Source of the DNA: Aeromonas rivipollensis
GTDB lineage: Bacteria; Pseudomonadota; Gammaproteobacteria; Enterobacterales; Aeromonadaceae
Length of the DNA stretch: 64,000 nucleotides
Reading direction: 5' to 3'
NCBI RefSeq assembly: GCF_037811135.1
Contig: NZ_CP149130.1
Location: 3,220,501 to 3,284,500 of the forward strand
Position numbers and translations under genes: made by a program
The notes under the pieces: model-generated
What the model was told of the DNA's origin: nothing
What the model saw: only the letters and a program-made list of their open reading frames with translations
The model's database searches: none
Shown here: in pieces, positions 58,195 through 64,000 of the stretch
Position numbering within the stretch: position 1 is the first letter of the stretch
Layout: every line of letters begins with the position of its first letter

Positions 58195-59145
58195 ATGGCC
58201 GATAAATTAACCCAGCTGAAAGCCCTGACCACGGTAGTTGCCGACACCGGCGACATCGAAGCCATCAAGCGCTACCAGCCCATCGATGCCACCACCAACC
58301 CCTCCCTGGTGTTGAAGGCATCCGAGATCCCCGAGTACGCGGCTCTGATCGAAGACGCCATCAACTGGGCCAAGTCCCAGAGCCAGGACAAGGCACAGCA
58401 AATCATCGACGCGGGCGACAAGCTGGCGGTCAACATAGGTCTGGAAGTACTGAAGATAGTCCCGGGCCGCATCTCCACCGAGGTGGATGCCCGTCTCTCT
58501 TTCGACACCGACGCCAGCATCGCCAAGGCCCGCAAGCTGATCCGCCTCTACAACGAAGCCGGCATCACCAACGATCGCATCCTGATCAAGCTGGCCTCCA
58601 CCTGGGAAGGCATCCGTGCCGCCGAAGTCCTGGAGAAAGAGGGCATCCAGTGCAACCTGACCCTGCTGTTCTCCTTCGCCCAGGCCCGTGCCTGTGCCGA
58701 AGCCGGCGCCTTCCTGATCTCCCCGTTCGTGGGCCGCATCCTCGACTGGTACAAGGCCAAACACAACCGTGACTACACCGCGAGCGAAGATCCGGGCGTG
58801 GTCTCAGTCACCGCCATCTACGATTACTACAAGCAGCACGACTACCAGACAGTGGTGATGGGTGCGAGCTTCCGCAACACCGGCGAGATCCTGGAGCTGG
58901 CCGGCTGTGACCGCCTGACCATAGGCCCTGCCCTGCTGGAAGAGCTGAGCAAGACCGAAGGCGCCGTGGTGCGCAAGCTGAACTACACCGGCGAGCGCAA
59001 GGCAAAGCCGACCCCCATGACAGAAGCGCAGTTCCGCTGGGAGCTGAACCAGGACGCCATGGCGGTCGAGAAGCTGGCCGAAGGCATCCGCATGTTCGCC
59101 GTCGATCAGGGCAAGCTGGAAACCATGCTGGCCAGCCGTCTGTAA
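58195..59145 (+). CDS. talB: Transaldolase
   Basis: A 316-residue class I transaldolase of the TalB type, transferring a dihydroxyacetone unit between sugar phosphates in the pentose phosphate pathway. The motif [12 protein letters not shown] is near residue 35. The Schiff-base lysine lies in [16 protein letters not shown] near 132. VVMGASFRN follows. Length matches E. coli TalB. ATG 58195 corresponds to the E. coli start (MADKLTQLK); another ATG four codons upstream is possible. No tkt gene adjoins it. Confidence 0.96.
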   Translation: MADKLTQLKALTTVVADTGDIEAIKRYQPIDATTNPSLVLKASEIPEYAALIEDAINWAKSQSQDKAQQIIDAGDKLAVNIGLEVLKIVPGRISTEVDARLSFDTDASIAKARKLIRLYNEAGITNDRILIKLASTWEGIRAAEVLEKEGIQCNLTLLFSFAQARACAEAGAFLISPFVGRILDWYKAKHNRDYTASEDPGVVSVTAIYDYYKQHDYQTVVMGASFRNTGEILELAGCDRLTIGPALLEELSKTEGAVVRKLNYTGERKAKPTPMTEAQFRWELNQDAMAVEKLAEGIRMFAVDQGKLETMLASRL

Positions 59146-59199
59146 ACAGACGGGCCGAAGCCATCTCGGCCAGCCCCTCCACAGGAGGTGTTGCGCCGA

Positions 59200-59236
59200 T
59201 AAAACCGGGCTCCCGAAAGGGCAGTCCGGTTTTTTT
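59200..59236 (+). terminator. tal terminator
   Basis: AAAACCGG and CCGGTTTT enclose an inner CTCCCGAAAGGG hairpin; T8 follows. Confidence 0.75.
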
Positions 59237-59338
59237 TATCCACCTTTCCGATTGTCACAACTAGGTCATAAAAACGTTTTATTTTCAAATGCGTCGTGTT
59301 ATACGAATGGTGAAAACCATAAAACCAAGGAGGGAGCC

Positions 59339-59518
59339 ATGGACATGTTCAACTTCGATTTTGACGAGGTCGTTGAGCTGGGTTCACGTAGCCGCGGGAC
59401 AACGGGAAAGAAACGCAAATGGCGTGAGATAGAGGCGCTTAAAGACAAGCACCGCCTGCAAAAGGAGCTGCAAGCCATCGACATCGCCTATGAAGGTTCG
59501 GAAGAACTGGAGCTCTAG
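59339..59518 (+). CDS. DUF3545-like small protein
   Basis: A 59-residue protein: an acidic N-terminus (MFNFDFDEVVELGSRS), a basic centre with KKRKWREIEALKDK, then a helical KELQAI and an acidic end. This matches my recollection of the DUF3545 family, found mainly in Vibrio, Shewanella and Aeromonas. Function is unknown; the basic helix might contact nucleic acid. AAGGAGGGA precedes the ATG at 59339. It has its own terminator and so forms a monocistronic unit. Confidence 0.8.
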   Translation: MDMFNFDFDEVVELGSRSRGTTGKKRKWREIEALKDKHRLQKELQAIDIAYEGSEELEL

Positions 59519-59569
59519 TGTCACCGGCGTCGCCGATGGCGACACAGACGCGCTGACAGAGTAAAACAA

Positions 59570-59601
59570 GACGCCCCGGCCAAGCCGGGGCGTCGTTTTT
59601 T
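59570..59601 (+). terminator. Terminator after the DUF3545-like gene
   Basis: GACGCCCCGGC pairs with GCCGGGGCGTC around CAA, followed by GTTTTTT. Confidence 0.9.
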
Positions 59602-59616
59602 GGCCCGCCTGCCATT

Positions 59617-60165
59617 TCAGGATGAGGGGGGCAACGAGAGCTGCTTGGCCAGCGCCTGAAAGTGCTGGCTCACCTCGGCCCCAAACAGGGGATCATTGAT
59701 GGCCCTGTTCTGCCAGAGCTGCTCGAGCTGACGCCAGTCATCCTCGGTCAGGGAGTCACGCAGATGGGGGAAGATCACCCCCTCCTCGTAGTTCATATGG
59801 GCCTCCTGCTGCTCGATGAACTGCTCCAGCTTGGCGGTGAACTGCTCAAGCGGAATGACGGCGTCCATCAGTATCATCTCCACCATCTCCTTGAGCTCGG
59901 TGCCGGCCACCAGCAGGCGGGCGTGCTCCTCATGCAGCCGGTTGGCGACCTCCCCTTCCACCACCCTGTATTTCAGGTAGTAGTCATAGATCATGTCTTC
60001 CTTAGGGTGATGGAACTTGTCGGAGACCTCCCGCAAGTAGTCCACCACGTCCCGGAGCAGGAAATAGCTCACCGGCTGCTCATTGCGGATGGCTGCCAGC
60101 TTGTGCTTGAGCAGTGTCAGCAACCTGGCGATGTTGAGGTGGTCCTTATGGAGACTGGATAACAT
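59617..60165 (-). CDS. Hemerythrin domain protein
   Basis: A 182-residue four-helix hemerythrin-like protein. Candidate diiron ligands are H7 and H10 in SLHKDHLNIARL, H54 and E58 in FHHPKEDMIYDYY, H81 and H85 in RLHEEHARLL, and the final E-H pair in QQEAHMNYEEGVIFP. Such proteins bind oxygen or nitric oxide or protect iron-sulfur clusters. AGGAG lies six bases before the ATG at 60165. It is preceded by the divergently distant ung gene on the same strand, with no shared transcript evident. Confidence 0.9.
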   Translation of the reverse strand: MLSSLHKDHLNIARLLTLLKHKLAAIRNEQPVSYFLLRDVVDYLREVSDKFHHPKEDMIYDYYLKYRVVEGEVANRLHEEHARLLVAGTELKEMVEMILMDAVIPLEQFTAKLEQFIEQQEAHMNYEEGVIFPHLRDSLTEDDWRQLEQLWQNRAINDPLFGAEVSQHFQALAKQLSLPPSS

Positions 60166-60331
60166 GAGCACTCCTTGCGCTGAATTGAAAAAGAGACTGT
60201 CTCGAGTATACGGTCATTTATTACCCGAACTTTGCACTCAATCAAATCAGTTGCAGACAACCCCCACCCCGGCGACGCAGACAAGCGGGCAAGCCTGCGC
60301 GCCCTGGCCACTCGCAGAGGCGGGAGAACGG

Positions 60332-61018
60332 TCAGGCCGGCACAGGCAGGTCATGGCAGACCGAGAGCCAGTCGATGGGGCTCATCCCCTGCTCTACCAG
60401 CAGGCGGTTTGCCTCCGAGAAGTGACCACAGCCGATGAAGCCGCGGTGGGCGGACAATGGGCTGGGATGGGGAGCCGTCAGCACATGGTGACGCGACCGG
60501 TCGATGAAGCGTCCCTTCTTCTGGGCATGGGCTCCCCACAGCAGGAAGACCACCCCCTGACAGTGGGAGTTGATCCGCTCTATGACCCTGTCGGTGAAGG
60601 TCTCCCAGCCCAGGTGGGCATGGGAGTGGGCCATGCCCGCCTGCACCGTCAGCACCGTATTGAGCAGCAGCACACCCTGGGTGGCCCAGGACTCCAGGAA
60701 GCCATGACTGGGTGTGACAAAACCCGGCAGATCCCGCTGCATCTCCTTGTAGATGTTGACCAGGGAGGGAGGCGTGCGCACCCCGGGCAGCACGGAGAAG
60801 CAGAGGCCGTGGGCCTGACTCGGCCCGTGATAGGGGTCTTGCCCCAGGATCACCACCTTGACCTGATCCAGCTCGGTCAGCTTGAAGGCATTGAACACCT
60901 CGGTGGCCGGGGGGTAAATCACCTTGCCCGCTTCCCGCTCCTCCCTGACGGTCGCCAGGGTTGCCTTGAAATAGTCCTGCTCTTTCTCAGAACCGATCAC
61001 ATCCTTCCAGGTCAGCAC
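60332..61018 (-). CDS. ung: Uracil-DNA glycosylase
   Basis: A 228-residue family 1 UDG that removes uracil from DNA. The catalytic motif GQDPYHGP (Asp activates water) is near residue 62 and the leucine loop [11 protein letters not shown] near 187. The start is a GTG at 61018, with AGGAG six bases upstream, matching E. coli Ung (ELTWHDV against VLTWKDV). The longer frame upstream runs into the grcA control region. The ung/grcA adjacency is as in E. coli. Confidence 0.96.
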   Translation of the reverse strand: MLTWKDVIGSEKEQDYFKATLATVREEREAGKVIYPPATEVFNAFKLTELDQVKVVILGQDPYHGPSQAHGLCFSVLPGVRTPPSLVNIYKEMQRDLPGFVTPSHGFLESWATQGVLLLNTVLTVQAGMAHSHAHLGWETFTDRVIERINSHCQGVVFLLWGAHAQKKGRFIDRSRHHVLTAPHPSPLSAHRGFIGCGHFSEANRLLVEQGMSPIDWLSVCHDLPVPA

Positions 61019-61366
61019 GCCAGTCTCCTCTCTCTGTGAATCCACTACCTCTGGCACCCCAATATCCTCGATGAATGCCGCAAGGGGCTCAGGATAGGGG
61101 GCCGGGCAGCAAGACGCAACCGCGACTCGGCGCTGAGGGATGGCAACACCTGCGCCCCTGCGTCCGCCAAAACCCCTGGTCCCCTGCCTGTCGAGATGAC
61201 GGCCGCACACCTGGCCACCCAGCGAGGTCCTGCCCTGATCTTGCAAGACGCCCGACCCTGACCTTATAAAGAGAATAACGGCTAAAGATGTAGTTAAATT
61301 ACTAGATATACCCAATAAAAAATGCATAATTTATATATCTTACAAAATCATAAAAATGATCTATTT

Positions 61367-61380
61367 TTGATTAATCTCAA
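61367..61380. promoter_or_regulatory. Upstream FNR box of grcA
   Basis: TTGAT-TAAT-CTCAA, one mismatch from TTGAT-N4-ATCAA. Its centre is exactly 53 bases from the centre of the downstream box. Confidence 0.6.
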
Positions 61381-61419
61381 TGAATTAATCCCTTTTCTCG
61401 CGCGCAGAATGCGCTTTTA

Positions 61420-61433
61420 TTGATTTGGATCAA
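61420..61433. promoter_or_regulatory. Downstream FNR box of grcA
   Basis: TTGAT-TTGG-ATCAA, a perfect FNR consensus. A -10-like TATATAT lies at 61457-61463. A start near 61467 would place the box at -40.5, the classical activating position. Confidence 0.8.
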
Positions 61434-61585
61434 TTTTCGTATTATTACCATCGTGGTATATATGACCCCAACGAAGTAAAGGTGTAAGGCAAGGCCCCGT
61501 TAAATCATCCCGTCATCAAGGTGGTTTAAAAACATCAGGGTAATGTGCTTACCGTTGAATCCGCTTTCCTATGAGGAGTCATACC

Positions 61586-61966
61586 ATGATCAAGGGCATC
61601 CAAATCACCCAGTCCGCCAACGCCGCACTGCTGAACTCTTTCTGGCTGCTGGATGAAGAGAAGCAGCAAGCTCGCTGCATCTGCGCCAAGGGCGACAGCT
61701 TCGTCGCCGATCAGGAAGTCGCACTGTCCGACCTGGGCCAGTTCGAATACCGTGAACTGCCGGTCCAGACCGAGCCCGTGGTCGAGGGTGGTCAACACCT
61801 GAACGTCAACGTGCTGCGCCGCGAGACCCTGGAAGACGCCATCGCCAATCCGGAAAAGTACCCGCAGCTGACCATCCGCGTGTCCGGTTATGCAGTGCGT
61901 TTCAACGCCCTGACCCCGGAACAGCAGCGTGATGTGGTCACCCGCACCTTCACCCAGAGCCTGTAA
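61586..61966 (+). CDS. grcA: Autonomous glycyl radical cofactor GrcA (YfiD)
   Basis: A 126-residue protein resembling the C-terminal domain of pyruvate formate-lyase. The glycyl-radical motif [12 protein letters not shown] is near residue 100. GrcA replaces the oxygen-damaged radical domain of PFL and restores activity after microaerobic exposure. AGGAG precedes the ATG at 61586. FNR boxes upstream indicate strong anaerobic induction, as for E. coli yfiD. It is a single-gene unit with a good terminator. Confidence 0.96.
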   Translation: MIKGIQITQSANAALLNSFWLLDEEKQQARCICAKGDSFVADQEVALSDLGQFEYRELPVQTEPVVEGGQHLNVNVLRRETLEDAIANPEKYPQLTIRVSGYAVRFNALTPEQQRDVVTRTFTQSL

Positions 61967-61993
61967 TTCCCTCTGCGGTCATCTGCACCATGA

Positions 61994-62020
61994 AAAACGG
62001 CCCACCCGGGCCGTTTTTTT
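61994..62020 (+). terminator. grcA terminator
   Basis: AAAACGGCCC pairs with GGGCCGTTTT around ACCC, T7 run. Confidence 0.9.
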
Positions 62021-62072
62021 ATGGGCAAGCCACGGTGCCTGCCCATCTCGCCTTGCAGACCGCGCCTGCCGG

Positions 62073-63356
62073 CTATCCGTGCTGGTCGACCTTCTGCACG
62101 GCGACCGGGTTGGCGAGCACCTCGTTCATCTTCTGCTCGTCGAGCTGATCGCAGTAGCGCGCCACCACCAGAGTTGCCACACCATTGCCGATGAGGTTGG
62201 TCAGGGCCCGCGCCTCCGACATGAAGCGGTCTATCCCCAGGATCAGCGCCAGCCCGGCCAGCGGCAGGTGCCCCACCGCCGAGATGGTGGCCGCCAGCAC
62301 GATGAAGCCGCTGCCGGTGACCCCGGCCGCCCCCTTGGAGGAGATGAGCAGCACCACCAGCAGGGTGAGCTGCTGGAACAGATCCAGCGGCGTATTGGTC
62401 GCCTGGGCGATGAAGACGGCCGCCATGGTCAGGTAGATGGAGGTGCCATCCAGGTTGAAGGAGTAACCGGTCGGGATCACCAGGCCCACCACCGACTTCT
62501 TGCAGCCGAGCGCCTCCATCTTCACCAGCATGCGCGGCAATACGGATTCGGAAGAGGAGGTGCCCAGCACGATCAGCAGCTCTTCCCGGATGTAGGAAAT
62601 AAAGCGCACTATGCTGAAGCCATTTGCCCTGGCGATGCTGCCCAGCACCATGAAGATAAATAGCAGGCAGGTCACATAGAAGCAGGCAATTAGCTGACCG
62701 AGCTGGACCAGCGAGCCGATACCATATTTCCCTATGGTAAAGGCCATGGCACCAAAGGCGCCAACCGGTGCCAATTTCATGATCATGTTGATGATGCCGA
62801 AAATAACCTGGGAGAAGCTGTCTATCATATTGAAGACCAATTTCCCCTTCTCGCCGATATGATGCAGGGAGAAGCCAAACAGCACCGCAAACAGCAACAC
62901 CTGAAGAATGTTGCCGCTGGCAAAGGCGCCGATCACGCTGCCCGGGATAACATCAAGCAGGAAGGCGATGATGCCCTGCGACTTGGCTTGCTCGGCATAG
63001 GCCGAGATGGCGCTGGCATCCAGCGTGGCAGGATCCACGTTCATGCCTACCCCGGGTTGCAGCAGGTTCACCACGCACAGCCCGATGACCAGGGCGATGC
63101 TGCTCACCACTTCAAAGTAGAGCAGCGCTATGGCACCTGTCTTGCCCACCGCCTTCATGCTCTCCATGCCGGCGATGCCGGTCACTACGGTGCAGAAAAT
63201 AACGGGGGCAATGATCATCTTGATTAATTTCACGAAGCCATCACCCAAAGGCTTCATATCTGCACCAAGGTCGGGATAGACATGTCCCAGAAATACCCCC
63301 AGGGTGATAGCAAGCAGCACTTGGAAATAAAGGCTGCTGAATATTTTCTTGTGCAT
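62073..63356 (-). CDS. dctA: C4-dicarboxylate transport protein DctA
   Basis: A 427-residue dicarboxylate/cation symporter (DAACS family) that takes up succinate, fumarate and malate aerobically. It closely matches E. coli DctA in length and sequence, with [18 protein letters not shown] near residue 45, the serine-rich loop [12 protein letters not shown] near 270 and [12 protein letters not shown] near 300. The ATG at 63356 follows AGGA and equals the E. coli start; the frame continues 11 codons upstream. It stands alone, divergent from nothing close. DctB/DctD-type or DcuSR regulators are not in the window. Confidence 0.96.
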   Translation of the reverse strand: MHKKIFSSLYFQVLLAITLGVFLGHVYPDLGADMKPLGDGFVKLIKMIIAPVIFCTVVTGIAGMESMKAVGKTGAIALLYFEVVSSIALVIGLCVVNLLQPGVGMNVDPATLDASAISAYAEQAKSQGIIAFLLDVIPGSVIGAFASGNILQVLLFAVLFGFSLHHIGEKGKLVFNMIDSFSQVIFGIINMIMKLAPVGAFGAMAFTIGKYGIGSLVQLGQLIACFYVTCLLFIFMVLGSIARANGFSIVRFISYIREELLIVLGTSSSESVLPRMLVKMEALGCKKSVVGLVIPTGYSFNLDGTSIYLTMAAVFIAQATNTPLDLFQQLTLLVVLLISSKGAAGVTGSGFIVLAATISAVGHLPLAGLALILGIDRFMSEARALTNLIGNGVATLVVARYCDQLDEQKMNEVLANPVAVQKVDQHG

Positions 63357-63660
63357 GATTAACGTCCTGTTAATTAATTGGCATCTCATATGGCAGAAAT
63401 AGGCATGCTGGGAGCCGTCACGAGAAAATATCCTTCTCTCGCTGGCGTCATGCTATTTCGTCATCGCAACGGCGCCACTTTCACACGTTATAAGGCGCAA
63501 TTAAGAGACATCAATCACACAACATATTTAACATCATTAACACCACGGCAACCGTGATATAGTTGGTCGGTGATGTATTTAAGACCCTAATGAAAATACT
63601 CTGGATAAAAAAATGCCCCGCATGGCGGGGCACTTTTTATCAAGACCGTCGGCCTGGAGA
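63357..63660. other. 304-base gap, dctA upstream region and kdsA terminator
   Basis: An AT-rich stretch at about 63480-63600 likely contains the dctA promoter. No gene or clear operator is seen. The kdsA terminator lies at 63607-63637. Confidence 0.45.
63607..63637 (-). terminator. kdsA terminator
   Basis: TGCCCCGC pairs with GCGGGGCA around ATG; on the minus strand a T7 run follows. Confidence 0.88.

Positions 63661-64000
<340 letters not shown>

Larger units (their letters stand above)
61019..61585. other. 567-base divergent region, ung/grcA
   Basis: No gene. The first 230 bases are GC-rich and the stretch 61260-61470 AT-rich, with two FNR boxes and a promoter for grcA described separately. 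Confidence 0.5.

Overview
The window is about 62% GC, gene-dense gammaproteobacterial chromosome, most consistent with an Aeromonas species. The evidence is a Vibrio/Aeromonas-type chitooligosaccharide uptake operon, an Aeromonas-type (MOX/CepS-like) class C beta-lactamase, and E. coli-like gene order at yciK/sohB/topA, metK-sprT-endA-rsmE-gshB-yqgE-ruvX and ung/grcA. No rRNA, tRNA, CRISPR array, prophage or insertion sequence was found. The genus is an inference from gene content, not from a marker search.

Layout. 1-3.3 kb: a truncated SYLF-like secreted protein, rimO, a GNAT gene and gene debris that includes a mosaic rimO fragment. 3.9-14.7 kb: a chitin oligosaccharide operon with a periplasmic binding protein, two permeases, two ATPases, a GH9 exo-glucosaminidase-like enzyme, a glucosamine kinase (GspK) and a GH20 hexosaminidase. 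Imported chitooligosaccharides would be hydrolysed and phosphorylated in the cytoplasm. 14.8-25.8 kb: a PAS chemoreceptor, an alkyltransferase-like protein, topA, astB, sohB, yciK, a LysR regulator and a sugar-efflux-type MFS protein. 25.9-35.3 kb: a MalY/PatB lyase, a TAXI binding protein, a LysR regulator divergent from a PurA paralogue, a PEBP protein with an AraC regulator, and a YgjK-like GH63 lipoprotein. 35.4-43.5 kb: tyrS, an M23 peptidase, anmK (peptidoglycan recycling), small genes, a three-domain RidA fusion and an AT-rich membrane-protein gene. 43.8-52.1 kb: tkt, metK and the sprT-to-ruvX block. 52.2-64 kb: a LysR gene with mdtL, ampC, an Na+/alanine-type symporter, tal, a DUF3545-like gene, a hemerythrin, ung, grcA, dctA and truncated kdsA.

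The most striking signal is repeated at seven gene boundaries (rimO, GH9/gspK, gspK/GH20, malY, anmK start, anmK end, yqgE). Short stretches carrying the end of the upstream gene and/or the start of the downstream gene have been duplicated, mostly in tandem. Several copies form chains of 32-41-codon micro-ORFs linked by overlapping stop/start codons (ATGA, TGATG). The two 34-codon copies after yqgE differ at seven codons, all synonymous. Whether these are recombination scars, coupling devices or translated micropeptides cannot be settled from sequence alone.

Regulatory sites with good support are two FNR boxes 53 bp apart upstream of grcA and a tandem MetJ-box array upstream of metK. Weaker candidates are CRP-like and LacI-family-like sites upstream of the ygjK-like gene and TTCAC repeats upstream of ampC. 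Start codons were moved from the longest ORF to the best ribosome-binding site in many genes.
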